Shown: positions 25,752 through 34,941 of the stretch, piece after piece
How the letters are laid out: each line of letters begins with the position of its first letter
How positions within the stretch are numbered: position 1 is the stretch's first letter
Source: Pseudarthrobacter oxydans
GTDB taxonomy: Bacteria; Actinomycetota; Actinomycetes; Actinomycetales; Micrococcaceae
NCBI RefSeq assembly: GCF_034258515.1
Contig: NZ_CP139438.1
Coordinates: forward strand, 3,348,001 to 3,412,000
Direction of reading: 5' to 3'
Length of the DNA: 64,000 nt
Translations under genes and position numbers: made by a program
Notes under the pieces: generated by a model
Seen by the model: the letters and a program-made list of their open reading frames with translations, nothing else
The model's database searches: none
Told to the model about the DNA's origin: nothing

Positions 25752-26186
25752 CTACTGGCGGGCCCGCTCTCCGAAGCCTGCCAGCGACCTGAACATGGCC
25801 ACGATTTCCACCACCATGCCGATGATGGAGCCCACGATGCCCAGCACCAGCAGGACCCGCACCACCACGGGCCAGCCGGACCAGCTGTCCCCAAAGTCGA
25901 AGGGAAAGACCTCCAGCATCCGGAGGGTGGCCGCAAGTCCGATGCCCAGGACCGCCAGGTTCCCCAGGGCCATGACGCCCCGGTTGCGGATCACCACGAA
26001 GATGAGGTTGGCGATGATGCCCGCGGTCAGGGACGCGTTGATCATTCCGAGCACACGTTCAATGTCCGCCGTCAGGAAGGGCACAACCTTCCAGCCCGGC
26101 CAGATGTTGATCCCCCACAGCAGCACGGCGTTAACCAGCACGGAGCCAATGTTGCCGCCGCGGGTGGTCACGGTCTTGTCCGCCAT
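25752..26186 (-). CDS. Small four-helix membrane protein, unknown family
   Basis: 144 aa. Four hydrophobic segments: GSVLVNAVLLWGINIWP, GMINASLTAGIIANLIFVV, LGNLAVLGIGLAATLRML and VVVRVLLVLGIVGSIIGMVV. A GGGAG ribosome site sits five bases before the ATG at 26186, which decides the start over an in-frame upstream extension. No catalytic residues stand out. It is divergent from the 114-aa gene at 26384. Confidence 0.72.
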   Translation of the reverse strand: MADKTVTTRGGNIGSVLVNAVLLWGINIWPGWKVVPFLTADIERVLGMINASLTAGIIANLIFVVIRNRGVMALGNLAVLGIGLAATLRMLEVFPFDFGDSWSGWPVVVRVLLVLGIVGSIIGMVVEIVAMFRSLAGFGERARQ

Positions 26187-26383
26187 AGTGACTCCCAAAG
26201 CGAGTGGACGGCCGGAATGATTGGGCGCGCCGCCTGCCAACATCGTTCCCACGGGAAACCCCGGCCGGAAGTGCCAAAAGGCCCGTAAATGTAGCAATTC
26301 GGGGGTCACAAATGCCCCGCGGAGGAGTAGCGTTCGCTTTATGGGGCGCTGTTCCGCGCCCATGCCAACGGGGAGGTCATTCG

Positions 26384-26728
26384 ATGGGTGAAGTGTGGAT
26401 CCGCACGCTCGGCAACGGGCTGGTCCGGGCAGACAGAGTCACCGAAATTTCATCCACCAGGGGGTCCTTGCACGAGGACCAGGGGTATTCACTGAAAGTC
26501 ATTGTGGACGGCAAGGGCCATGTGCTGATTGACGACGCCGACCTGCAGGGCACGCTGGCGGAGCGGCTGGAGTACGCCCGGCACGTGGAGGACGCCCTGC
26601 TGCTCGCCATGGACGAGGCACGGGACAGCGACGCCGCTGTCGTCATTTCCTATGAGCCCGAGCGCGAGCGCTGGTCCGCCGCACCGGTCACGGTGTTAGC
26701 CGGAAGGCTTGCCGAACCGGTGGGCTGA
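26384..26728 (+). CDS. Hypothetical protein, 114 aa
   Basis: Soluble, acidic protein with MGEVWIRTLGNGLVRADRVT at the N-terminus, a GYSLKVIVDGKGHVLIDDAD strand pair and a long helix LAERLEYARHVEDALLLAMD. A GGGGAGG ribosome site precedes the ATG by eight bases. Its last 79 bases overlap the 3' end of the opposite-strand hydrolase gene. No family recognised. Confidence 0.65.
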   Translation: MGEVWIRTLGNGLVRADRVTEISSTRGSLHEDQGYSLKVIVDGKGHVLIDDADLQGTLAERLEYARHVEDALLLAMDEARDSDAAVVISYEPERERWSAAPVTVLAGRLAEPVG

Positions 26729-28596
26729 GCCTGGTGCCTTTCGCCGCGGACGACGCCGGGCGGCGGCTGGGGTGCCGCCCGCTGCGGTGTGGCGGCCGCT
26801 TGCGCCTGCACGGGTTCACCGGTCCGCGCCGGCAGGCCCGTTATGCTCGTGCGCGTGAAGCAAAGCGCCCAGAGCGCAAGCACCAGCACCACCACGGCCA
26901 CCCAGGGCAGGTCCGGCCACGCCAGCATGAACGGCACGGCCACGGCCACCGCCGTCACGATCAGCAGATACCACGTGACGTACCACCAGGGGTTGGCCGG
27001 CAGGTTCCGGGTGGGATCGCTGGACTGCCGGAAGGACGGCTTGCGCAGCCGCTGCAGCCGGTCGTGCAGCACTCCCCACACCGGCCCGTTCAGGAGTCCC
27101 ACCAGCACGCCGGCGAACACGGCGGTTGTCACAGCTAGCACGCCCAGGTCCTGCCAGTGCGCCCAGTGGTAGGTCGGGCCGGAGCACAGCCAGGCGGACC
27201 ACCAGGGATCCCCGGCGGCGCCGGGCGGGCCGCACTGGACCAGGTTCCGCGTCCAGTCCAGGGAACCGAGCCACGCCAGCGCAGCAGGAGCGCTCAAAGC
27301 TGAGGTGATGACGGCGAGAAGCCGCGTCACGCCCAGGCTCTTCACCATGACGCGGTGCGGGCGGAGCCGCCGGTCGCCGTCGAGCATCCTGAACGCCAGC
27401 CCGGCAGTGTCCGGTGGCGGCGGGTCCAGGACCAGCCGCGCCAGCGGGTCCAGCACCTCAACGCGGTTCTTGGAGTAGACAATGTGGTCGTAGATCAGGG
27501 CGGACCTGTTGTACACGGGATGTTCCTCGGGGCCCGGACCGCCGTCGCCCCCGGTGTCCCGGGCGTAGATCTTGCCGAAGACCGGCAGCGGGCCGTTGGC
27601 GTGCGTGGAGATGGGCCCGGCGGGCACAAAGTCGAACTTCCCCCACACGTTGATCCACCGGGGGCGCCGGGGGTTGGCCAGCCAGTCCGTCACCGGGTCC
27701 TCCCCCGTCCCGCCGCCCCACTGCGCGTAGCCCAGCAGGTCCAGCCCGCTGCCCACGCTGACAAAGTTGGTGGCGCGGGCCTGGTTCTGGAACAGGACCT
27801 GCCCGGTGATCGCCGCGCCCTGGCTGTGCGCCACCACGGTCACCTCCGTGCCCGGGCTGTGGTCCCAGCGCTGGAGCGTGTCCACTACCCGCTGCCGCAT
27901 GGCCGCGGCCTGCAGGGGCTTGCGCTTCCACACCTGGGGATCGCCCAGGAAGTCCGCGAACAGGGAGACGAGCTTCCCCACCCAACGGCCCGGCCCCGGA
28001 ATCCAAGCCAGGATGATGATCAGCAGCAGCACCACCAGTACCGCAAGCAGGATGAAGAACCCGGCGAACGCGGCCAGCGACGTGAGGACCAGCTGCCGCA
28101 GCCAGGCGCCGAGCCACCGGATGTCCTTCCGCCGGCCGGGATGGAGGTTCCACTTGATCAGCTGCACGGACCGCATGTACACGCGCAGGGCCGTGCGCAG
28201 CGCCCACGAGTAGGTTGAAGCGGCCGACGCCGGCTCGAAGTCCCTGCCCCAGGACGCCTCGGTCATGAGCACAGTCAGGTAGTCCGGTTCGTGGCCGTCA
28301 ACGCCGCGGAGGACCTTGACCAGCACCTCCGGCGCGTCGCCCACCGCGTTGGCCTTGGTGATCACCAGGTGCGGATGCGCGGTGTGCGGCACCATGTCCA
28401 GGGAGAGATCGTGCAGGCTCAGCATCAGCGGCTGGGCCCACTCCTGCAGGGTGCCGCCCTTGAGGGCCCGGCCCATGCCGTGGACGAACACCACCACGTG
28501 GTCCGGCAGGGCCGGTTGCCCGGGGCGCCCGGGCCCGTTCGCGGCCTCCACGCCCTCGGCGGCGCCATGGCCGCCACGGCTTGCGCGCTTGTCCAT
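26650..28596 (-). CDS. Large membrane-bound alpha/beta hydrolase-like protein
   Basis: 648 aa. The N-terminal part has VVVFVHGMGRALKGG (oxyanion region) and later EVTVVAHSQGAAITG (nucleophile Ser). Between them is a hydrophobic hairpin, LAAFAGFFILLAVLVVLLLI, and the last 200 residues hold about four more membrane segments, then a Pro/Gln-rich tail. ATG at 28596 (MDKRASRGGHG) is chosen because the hydrolase homology begins soon after; the frame is open further up. Architecture suggests a membrane esterase or lipase with a cytoplasmic catalytic domain. Substrate unknown. Confidence 0.7.
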   Translation of the reverse strand: MDKRASRGGHGAAEGVEAANGPGRPGQPALPDHVVVFVHGMGRALKGGTLQEWAQPLMLSLHDLSLDMVPHTAHPHLVITKANAVGDAPEVLVKVLRGVDGHEPDYLTVLMTEASWGRDFEPASAASTYSWALRTALRVYMRSVQLIKWNLHPGRRKDIRWLGAWLRQLVLTSLAAFAGFFILLAVLVVLLLIIILAWIPGPGRWVGKLVSLFADFLGDPQVWKRKPLQAAAMRQRVVDTLQRWDHSPGTEVTVVAHSQGAAITGQVLFQNQARATNFVSVGSGLDLLGYAQWGGGTGEDPVTDWLANPRRPRWINVWGKFDFVPAGPISTHANGPLPVFGKIYARDTGGDGGPGPEEHPVYNRSALIYDHIVYSKNRVEVLDPLARLVLDPPPPDTAGLAFRMLDGDRRLRPHRVMVKSLGVTRLLAVITSALSAPAALAWLGSLDWTRNLVQCGPPGAAGDPWWSAWLCSGPTYHWAHWQDLGVLAVTTAVFAGVLVGLLNGPVWGVLHDRLQRLRKPSFRQSSDPTRNLPANPWWYVTWYLLIVTAVAVAVPFMLAWPDLPWVAVVVLVLALWALCFTRTSITGLPARTGEPVQAQAAATPQRAAPQPPPGVVRGERHQAQPTGSASLPANTVTGAADQRSRSGS

Positions 28597-28702
28597 GGCT
28601 AAATGATCCACCCGCGCCAACTGACGGGGGAAGGGAAAGCGCGGAAACCGGATCCTGGTTCCGCACTGCGGTCCGGACGTTCCCCGGGGTGGAGGCGGGC
28701 GC

Positions 28703-29446
28703 TCAGCGGCCGGACGGCGGCGGCCCGGATGCCGGGGTTTCCGGCGCCGGCTGGGCGTCTGCCTGGCAGCCGGTGCAGCAGGCAGCGTCTTCTTCCACAG
28801 GGCCGTTACCGTCATTGGCGTGCAGGACAGGGCAGCACGCCTCACCCCGCCAGGCGTCGATGCCTTCACGGACGGCGATGCCGGCGATGACCAGGGCGGC
28901 CCCGGCATCGGCCCACCACCAGCCCAATGCACTGTTCAGGACCAGGCCAACCAGCAGCACGGCCGAGAGGTACGTGCAGAGCAGCGTCTGCTTGGAATCG
29001 GCCACGGCGGTCCTGGAGCCCAGTTCCCGCCCGGCGCGGCGCTGCGCCCAGGACAGGACAGGCATGACCGCCAGGCTCAAGGCTGCGATTGCGATTCCCG
29101 GCGCCGAGTGCCGGGCTTCTCCCCCGCCCGTGAGTGACCGGACCGCGTCCATGCTCACGAACGCGGCCAGGGCAAAGAAGGAAATGGCAATGATCCGCAG
29201 GGTCAGGTGCTCGCGCCGCTCCGGATCCTTGGCGGTGAACTGCCAGGACAGCGCGAGGGCGGATGCCACCTCTATGACCGAGTCCAGGCCGAAGCCCACC
29301 AGCGCCGAGGAGTCCGCGGTCCCGCCGGCCCAGAGCGCCACCACGGCTTCGATGACGTTATAGCTGATGGTGGTGGCCGCGAACAGCCGGATCCTCCGGC
29401 TCAACACCGCGCGGCGTTCCGGGGTTGGTGTGCGGAGCAGCGTCAT
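28703..29446 (-). CDS. CDF-family heavy-metal exporter
   Basis: 247 aa, about six membrane segments. Metal-site aspartates appear in GFGLDSVIEVASAL and in WWADAGAALVIAG; DSKQTLLCTYLSAVLLVG is also typical. The C-terminal tail is cysteine-rich (GEACCPVLH, EDAACCTGCQAD), suggesting a metal-binding extension. The ATG overlaps the stop of the CmtR-like gene as ATGA. It should export Cd, Pb or Zn under control of that repressor. Confidence 0.85.
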   Translation of the reverse strand: MTLLRTPTPERRAVLSRRIRLFAATTISYNVIEAVVALWAGGTADSSALVGFGLDSVIEVASALALSWQFTAKDPERREHLTLRIIAISFFALAAFVSMDAVRSLTGGGEARHSAPGIAIAALSLAVMPVLSWAQRRAGRELGSRTAVADSKQTLLCTYLSAVLLVGLVLNSALGWWWADAGAALVIAGIAVREGIDAWRGEACCPVLHANDGNGPVEEDAACCTGCQADAQPAPETPASGPPPSGR

Positions 29447-29769
29447 GCCACGCACTCCCCGTCCGGGGCGCAGCAGGCCGGGTCCACGGCAAGGACAACG
29501 CCGATCAGGTCCTTGATGGCGTGGCCAAGCCTGGCGTCCGCGAGTTCGTAGCGGCTCCGCCGCCCGTCCTGGACAGCAACCACCAGTCCACAGCCGCGCA
29601 GGCAGGCCAGGTGGTTGGATATGCTCTGCCGCGAGACGCCCAGGGCGTCCGCCAAATCCGAGGGATAAGCAGGCGCTTCCGAGAGGGCCAGGAGAATCCG
29701 CGCTCGGGTGGCATCCGACACCGCATAACCGAACCTGGACAGCACGGAGGCCTGGGTGAGCAATTCCAT
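29443..29769 (-). CDS. cmtR: CmtR-type ArsR-family metal sensor
   Basis: 108 aa. The recognition-helix segment SRQSISNHLACLRGCGLVVA carries the Cys-X3-Cys pair that defines CmtR (Cd/Pb sensor of Mycobacterium), and the C-terminal DPACCAPDGECVA supplies the third cysteine. Metal binding releases DNA and permits expression of the CDF exporter, with which it overlaps by four bases. ATG at 29769 lies six bases after a -10 (TACTTT), favouring a leaderless start; an in-frame ATG at 29784 lies inside the operator and is less likely. Confidence 0.85.
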   Translation of the reverse strand: MELLTQASVLSRFGYAVSDATRARILLALSEAPAYPSDLADALGVSRQSISNHLACLRGCGLVVAVQDGRRSRYELADARLGHAIKDLIGVVLAVDPACCAPDGECVA

Positions 29770-29775
29770 GAACTC

Positions 29776-29804
29776 AAAGTACATCCACAGATGTATTCAG
29801 GCAA
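29776..29804 (-). promoter_or_regulatory. cmtR promoter with overlapping operator
   Basis: On the minus strand: -35 TTGCCT (29804-29799), 17-base spacer, -10 TACTTT (29781-29776). An inverted repeat TACATC-CACA-GATGTA (29780-29795) covers the spacer and touches the -10, the expected place for a CmtR operator. Confidence 0.6.
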
Positions 29805-29836
29805 GCGTGTACTAACGGCCGGAGGTTACTCCGCCT

Positions 29837-30274
29837 TTACCCGTTACCTTTGCCCTTGCCCTTCTCGGCGTCCTTCTTGGCATCCTCGAGCTGCTTTTCA
29901 GCCTCCTTTTGGGCGTCCTCGTGGTCCTCAGCGGCCGTTGGTTCCGCGGAGGGGGCGGGCTGCGGCTCCGCCGCCTGCTGCGCCGCCTCGAGTTCAGCCC
30001 TGATCTTGCTGATCGCAGCCTCCGCGCGCGCCTTCCGTTCGGCCGACATCAGGCCCTTTTCCGCTGCGGTTGCCACGTCCTGGTCCAGCTGTTGAAGCTC
30101 GGCGAGCGCCGCCGGAAAGTCCTGCTGCGCGGCGAGCTGCTTAGCCGAGGCCACCCGGGCCTGCAGGCCTTCCGCCGTTCCTGCATCCAGCTCCGACGCA
30201 CCGGCGCAGGACGTCAACAGCACAAGCCCCAGGCAGGCGGCCAGGATCCGGACTGCGTGTTTTGTCCGGCTCAT
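29837..30274 (-). CDS. Lipoprotein with Ala/Glu/Lys-rich helical body
   Basis: 145 aa. Lipobox LLTSC after a 20-residue signal, so membrane-anchored outside. The rest is a coiled-coil-like stretch rich in Ala, Glu and Gln (VASAKQLAAQQDFPAALAEL), then a Pro/Ala/Glu linker and a charged tail ending GKGKGNG. Its ATG overlaps the stop of the kinase gene as ATGA; the kinase may sense or phosphorylate a partner in the same pathway. No known domain. Confidence 0.75.
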   Translation of the reverse strand: MSRTKHAVRILAACLGLVLLTSCAGASELDAGTAEGLQARVASAKQLAAQQDFPAALAELQQLDQDVATAAEKGLMSAERKARAEAAISKIRAELEAAQQAAEPQPAPSAEPTAAEDHEDAQKEAEKQLEDAKKDAEKGKGKGNG

Positions 30275-31596
30275 GGCGTGACGCTCTCTTCCAGTTCCTT
30301 GAAGTGCTCGCCCAGCGGTCCGGTGATGACCGGTTGGGGTGTTTCCACTGGGGCCGGGGAGGGGCGTTGGATGGCGGCCAGCAGGACTGCCGCGAGGACC
30401 AGCACAAGAACGGCGACGGCGGCAAGGACCCAGGGCCGGCGGCCTCCCATTGTGCCGGGTTTCTTCCACGGACGCCGTGCGATTGATGGCCCGCGGGCCG
30501 GCGCTTCAGGAATTCCTGCCCCGGCTTCAGCGATGCCTGGCCGGGGAGCCCGCTGCCATGACGTCGCGTTGGTTGCTTCGCTGCCGGAAAGGGAAGGAAT
30601 CCTGGGACCCCGGGTACCTGCCGGCCCTGCGGGCCCGGAGTTCCCCGACGGTTCGGGCGCACTTCCTCTCCGTTGGGGAGCAAGGACGCGGGTGGGCTGC
30701 GGAAGGGCTGCGGTGGCGGCCGTTGCCCCGCCGCCTGCATCGGCCAGCCCGCCCCAGTCTCCGGCCGTACCGAATTCTGCGGCCACGGCCGAGGCCTCCG
30801 GCCGTGCCCGGGGGTCCCGTGCAGTCATGGCGGCGAGAAGCGGCACCCAGCGCGGGCCCAGGGAAGCGGGAATATCCGGGTCCCGCGAGAGCCTGGCCAC
30901 TGCGGCCTCAAGCGGCGGCCCGGGGAATGCCACCTTCCCGGTCAGCGCCTCAAGCAGCACAAGCCCCAGCGCATAGATGTCCGCCGGCGGTCCAACCTGC
31001 TCCCCGCTGGCCTGCTCCGGACTCAAGTAGGCCGCCGTCCCCGGAACCATGTTGGTGGCGGTGACCCGGGCGCCGTCGAGCATCCGTGCGATGCCGAAGT
31101 CCGCCAGCTTGGGGCGCAGGGGGGAATCCGCCGTGTAACGGGTCAAGAGGATGTTGGCGGGTTTGATGTCGCGATGGACCACGCCCCGGTGGTGGATGTA
31201 CTGCAGCGCCCCCGCGAGCTCGGCGCCCAGCCGGGCCACCTCAGCGCCGGGCAGCGGGCCCGAAGCCAGGTGCCCGCGCAGGTCCACGCCGCTGACCAGT
31301 TCCATCACCAGGAACGGCACCTCCCGCCCGCCGCTCAGCAGGGTTCCGGTGTCGAAGAGCGTGACCAGGCCAGGGTGGTTCAGCCCGGCCAGCATCCGGG
31401 CTTCTGCCTGCTGCCTGCGCAGTTCGTCCGGATCGGTGACGTCGGCACGGAAGACCTTAAGCGCCACTTCCCTGCCTAGCACCACGTCGGTTCCCCGGTA
31501 GACGCTCCCCATGCCGCCGTCGCCAATTACCTGGCCAACCCTGTAGCGTTCGCCCAGGATCGTCCCGGCCATACCCGTCTGCGTTTCTTCCACCAT
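30271..31596 (-). CDS. Ser/Thr protein kinase, PknB-like, single membrane segment
   Basis: 441 aa. Kinase core: glycine loop VIGDGGMGSVYRG, Lys in VALKVFRAD, catalytic HRGVVHRDIKPANILL, DFGIARML, and activation segment GTAAYLSPEQASGE. After a Pro/Ala linker comes one membrane helix (VLAAVAVLVLVLAAVLLAAI, about residue 385) and only a short external part ending LGEHFKELEESVTP, so there is no PASTA sensor. ATG at 31596 has an AAGGGG ribosome site. Coupled to the lipoprotein gene; divergent from kdpD. Confidence 0.9.
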   Translation of the reverse strand: MVEETQTGMAGTILGERYRVGQVIGDGGMGSVYRGTDVVLGREVALKVFRADVTDPDELRRQQAEARMLAGLNHPGLVTLFDTGTLLSGGREVPFLVMELVSGVDLRGHLASGPLPGAEVARLGAELAGALQYIHHRGVVHRDIKPANILLTRYTADSPLRPKLADFGIARMLDGARVTATNMVPGTAAYLSPEQASGEQVGPPADIYALGLVLLEALTGKVAFPGPPLEAAVARLSRDPDIPASLGPRWVPLLAAMTARDPRARPEASAVAAEFGTAGDWGGLADAGGGATAATAALPQPTRVLAPQRRGSAPEPSGNSGPAGPAGTRGPRIPSLSGSEATNATSWQRAPRPGIAEAGAGIPEAPARGPSIARRPWKKPGTMGGRRPWVLAAVAVLVLVLAAVLLAAIQRPSPAPVETPQPVITGPLGEHFKELEESVTP

Positions 31597-31645
31597 GCGG
31601 CCCCTTGCCTTCAGTCCACCCATCACTCTAGCCAAGCCACCATGT

Positions 31646-31675
31646 GCGCAGGGGGAACGATCGCGCAGGGGGAAC
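31646..31675. repeat. 13-base direct repeat before kdpD
   Basis: GCGCAGGGGGAAC occurs at 31646-31658 and 31663-31675. The second copy supplies the possible ribosome site of kdpD. An ATG at 31642 opens a 12-codon ORF ending at 31680. Confidence 0.55.
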
Positions 31676-31684
31676 AATAGAGCC

Positions 31685-34234
31685 ATGGCACGAGGTAATC
31701 TGCGCATCTTTCTTGGGGCTGCGCCCGGGGCAGGCAAGACGTTTGCGTTGCTGGAAGAAGGCCGCAGGCTGGCCGGGGAGGGCTTCGACGTCGTCGTCGG
31801 CGCGGTCGCTGCCAAAGGCCGTGCCGACAATGAGGAGATGCTGGAGGGCCTGGAGCTGTGCCCGAAACCGGCGACCGAGGGCCTGGAAGGCGGGCTGGAC
31901 GTCCAGGCCGTCAAGGACCGGGCGCCGGACATTGTCCTGGTGGACGACTACGCCGCCGCCTCGGGCGGTGTGCACCGGTGGGAGCAGGTGGACGCCCTGC
32001 TCGACGCCGGGATCAACGTCATCTCCACCCTGGACATCAGGAACCTGGAATCCCTCTCCGACGCGGTCCGGGAGGTCACGGGAGAGCAGGAATCACTCAC
32101 TGTCCCGGACACCGTGGTGCGGGGCGCCGGCCAGATCGAACTGGTGGACGCCTCGCCTGAGCTGCTGCGCCAGCGGCTTGCCGACGGAAAGATCTACGGC
32201 ACCCGGGAAGAAGCCGACGCCGCGCTTGCCGGCGTTTTCCGCATCGGCACGCTTGCCGCCCTGCGGGAGCTCGCCCTGTTGTGGCTGGCTGAGCGCGTGG
32301 ACGCAGACCTGTCCGACTACAAGGAATTGAAGAGGGTCCGGGAGAGCTGGCCGGCCCGGGAAAAGATCGCCGTCGGGGTGGGCGGGAAGAGCCGCGACCA
32401 GGTCCTGGTCCGCCGTGCCGCAAGGATGCTCGCCGCGGCCACCGGCGGGGAGCTCCACGTAATCCACGTCCGTACCGGCACGGAGGGACCCGGAGAGGCC
32501 GGCAAGGACCTGGAGATGCTGCGCAGGCTCACGGCGGAATTCGGCGGCGTATTCCACGCCATCGGCGGGCGGGACGTCGGGCAGGCCCTGGTGGACTTCG
32601 CCCGGAGCATCAACGCCACCCAGATCATGGTGGGGGCCCCCTCGCGCCGGTCCGCTTTCCGGGGCCGGAGCGGGGTGGCAGCCGGTGTGCTGAGGGATGC
32701 GGGCGCCATGGATGTCCACCTCATCAACCACCTTCCCGGCCCCTCCGGCGGCCAGAGGCGGACGCCTCCCCGGCTGGGCCGGCGCCGGGAGATCCCCGCG
32801 TTTGCCCTGGCGGTGGGGCTTCCCCCTGCCCTGCAGTTCATCCTGGACCTCCTCCCCCACAACCAGCTGTCAACGGACATGCTGGTCCACCTGACCGGCA
32901 TTGTGGGCGTCGCCCTGCTCGGGGGGCTTTGGCCGGCCGTGGCGGCGGCCGTCCTCGCAGGGCTCATCGTCAACTACTTCAGTGTCCGGCCGGTCGGGTC
33001 CCTGTCAGTCCTCGATCCGGAAAACGTCCTGGCGCTGCTCATCTTTGTCCTGGTGGCGGTGGCCGTCTCGCTGGTGGTGGACCGCTCGGCCAAGCTCAGC
33101 AAGGAAGCACACATAGCCGGCGCGGAGGCCGCCGTCCTGGGCGAACTGAGCCGCCGGGCCGTCGCCGAGGGCAACAGCATCCCCGCCTTCCTGGACCAGG
33201 TCAGGGAACATTTCCAGGTGAAGGGTGCCGGGCTGTGGGCCAGGCGCGGGACAGGCAGGTCCGCGGTCTGGGAGCTCCAGAAATTCTCCGGTGAACCCCG
33301 CCCCGCTGAAGTATCGGAGGCGGACACGGTGGAGCAGCTGGACGGGGACAGGATGCTCACCCTGACGGGAAGGGAACTCTCGCAGGACGAAAGGCGGCTG
33401 CTGGCCGCCTTTGGCGCGCACCTGCTGGCCATGGTGCAGCGCGAGGAACTCTCCGCCAGCCAGCGGGAAAACCTGCGCCTGGCCGAGGGCAACACCATGC
33501 GGACCTCCATCCTGCGGGCGGTGTCCCATGACCTGCGCACCCCCCTGGCCGGCATCAAGCTGGCCTCCAGCAGCCTGCGGGACAAGAGCATCACCTTCGG
33601 GCCCGAGGAACAGGAAGAACTCCTGGCCACCATCGAGTACGGCGCGGACAGGCTGGACCGGCTGGTCAGCAACCTCCTGGACATGTCCAGGATCACGGCC
33701 GATTCGGTGGCGCCCCTCATCCGCCCGGTCTACTGGGTGGATGTGGTGGGCGAGGCACTGCGGGGAACGGACTCGGAGCGCCTCCGGGTGCTGCTGCCGG
33801 ACAACATGCCCCCCGTAGATGCGGACCCGGGGATGCTGGAGCGCGTCATCGCCAACCTCGTGGAGAACGCACTCAAGTACGCCCCGGATTCCGATGTGGT
33901 GATAGCCGGAGCGGTGGGAGGTGCGGGCAGTGCGAGAATTGGGGATGTTCCTGCCAGTGAGCTCACCGTGGTTGATCACGGCTCGGGCATCCCCGCCGAT
34001 GAGGTCCTGGCCATGTTCCGGCCCTTCCAGCGCGCGGATGACACCACTCCGGGGACGGGGATCGGCCTTGGCCTGGCTGTCGCTAAGGGGTTCACCGAGG
34101 CCATGGGCGGGGTCCTTCTGGCTGAACCCACTCCTGGCGGGGGCCTGACCATGGTGGTCCGGCTGCCGCTCTCCACCGGCGCCGCGCCGGAACCCGGCAT
34201 AAGGGGGCATCATGGCAACAGTCCTGATTGTTGA
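31685..34234 (+). CDS. kdpD: KdpD-like sensor kinase
   Basis: 849 aa, the usual domain order. KdpD domain with Walker A GAAPGAGKT (residues 11-19) and IVLVDDYAAASGG, a USP-like domain (VGVGGKSRDQVLVRRAARML), membrane hairpins around residues 380-480, a GAF-like region, HisKA with SHDLRTPLAGIKLASSS (His615) and HATPase_c with NLVENALKYAP, DHGSGIP and GIGLGLAVAKGF. It senses potassium need or turgor and phosphorylates KdpE. ATG at 31685. It overlaps kdpE by 23 bases. No kdpFABC follows; other potassium-uptake genes do. Confidence 0.92.
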   Translation: MARGNLRIFLGAAPGAGKTFALLEEGRRLAGEGFDVVVGAVAAKGRADNEEMLEGLELCPKPATEGLEGGLDVQAVKDRAPDIVLVDDYAAASGGVHRWEQVDALLDAGINVISTLDIRNLESLSDAVREVTGEQESLTVPDTVVRGAGQIELVDASPELLRQRLADGKIYGTREEADAALAGVFRIGTLAALRELALLWLAERVDADLSDYKELKRVRESWPAREKIAVGVGGKSRDQVLVRRAARMLAAATGGELHVIHVRTGTEGPGEAGKDLEMLRRLTAEFGGVFHAIGGRDVGQALVDFARSINATQIMVGAPSRRSAFRGRSGVAAGVLRDAGAMDVHLINHLPGPSGGQRRTPPRLGRRREIPAFALAVGLPPALQFILDLLPHNQLSTDMLVHLTGIVGVALLGGLWPAVAAAVLAGLIVNYFSVRPVGSLSVLDPENVLALLIFVLVAVAVSLVVDRSAKLSKEAHIAGAEAAVLGELSRRAVAEGNSIPAFLDQVREHFQVKGAGLWARRGTGRSAVWELQKFSGEPRPAEVSEADTVEQLDGDRMLTLTGRELSQDERRLLAAFGAHLLAMVQREELSASQRENLRLAEGNTMRTSILRAVSHDLRTPLAGIKLASSSLRDKSITFGPEEQEELLATIEYGADRLDRLVSNLLDMSRITADSVAPLIRPVYWVDVVGEALRGTDSERLRVLLPDNMPPVDADPGMLERVIANLVENALKYAPDSDVVIAGAVGGAGSARIGDVPASELTVVDHGSGIPADEVLAMFRPFQRADDTTPGTGIGLGLAVAKGFTEAMGGVLLAEPTPGGGLTMVVRLPLSTGAAPEPGIRGHHGNSPDC

Positions 34235-34883
34235 CGACGAGGTCCAGATCCTCCGTGCGCTCCAGATCAACCTGAACGCCAGGGGCTATTCCACCGTGAC
34301 CGCGTTCACCGGCCAGAGCGCGCTGGAGCAGGCTGCGCAGCACCCGGTGGACATCATCATCCTGGACCTGGGGCTTCCCGACCTGGACGGCGTCGAAGTC
34401 ATCCGCCGCCTCAGGCGTTGGAACAAAGTGCCCATCCTGGTCCTCTCGGCACGGCACGGCTCCGAGGACAAGATCCTGGCCCTGGACGCCGGCGCGGATG
34501 ACTACGTAACCAAGCCGTTCGGGATGGATGAACTCCTTGCCCGGCTCCGCGCCGCCCTGCGCCGCGGGGCCCCGGGGGACGCCCCGGTTGTGAAGACGGA
34601 TGTGTTCACTGTTAATCTGCCCGCCAAACAGGTGACCCGCCGCGGAGTGCCTGTGCGGCTGACGCCCACCGAGTGGAACATCCTGGAACTGCTGGTCAGG
34701 AACAGCGGCGCCCTGGTCACCCACGAGGACATCCTTACCCGGGTGTGGGGCCCGGGTTACGCGGACGAGACCGCCTACCTGCGGGTCTACCTGGCACAGC
34801 TGCGGCGAAAGCTTGAACTGGACCCGGCCAACCCCCGGCACCTGCTCACTGAAACCGGCCTGGGGTACCGCTTCCAGGAGTGA
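34212..34883 (+). CDS. kdpE: KdpE-like response regulator
   Basis: 223 aa. Receiver with VDDE, phosphorylation Asp in IIILDLGLPDLDGVEV, Thr-position ILVLSARHG and Lys in DYVTKPFGMDE; winged helix LTPTEWNILELLVRNSGALV, YLRVYLAQLRRKLE, TETGLGYRFQE. Starts inside the end of kdpD. It most likely activates the permease and trkH genes directly downstream, where TTAAG direct repeats 11 bases apart precede a promoter. Confidence 0.93.
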   Translation: MATVLIVDDEVQILRALQINLNARGYSTVTAFTGQSALEQAAQHPVDIIILDLGLPDLDGVEVIRRLRRWNKVPILVLSARHGSEDKILALDAGADDYVTKPFGMDELLARLRAALRRGAPGDAPVVKTDVFTVNLPAKQVTRRGVPVRLTPTEWNILELLVRNSGALVTHEDILTRVWGPGYADETAYLRVYLAQLRRKLELDPANPRHLLTETGLGYRFQE

Positions 34884-34941
34884 CCCTCCGGACCCGGTGA
34901 ATCCCTGCGCCGCTACACCCTGCGCTGCTGCGGCAGAGGCG

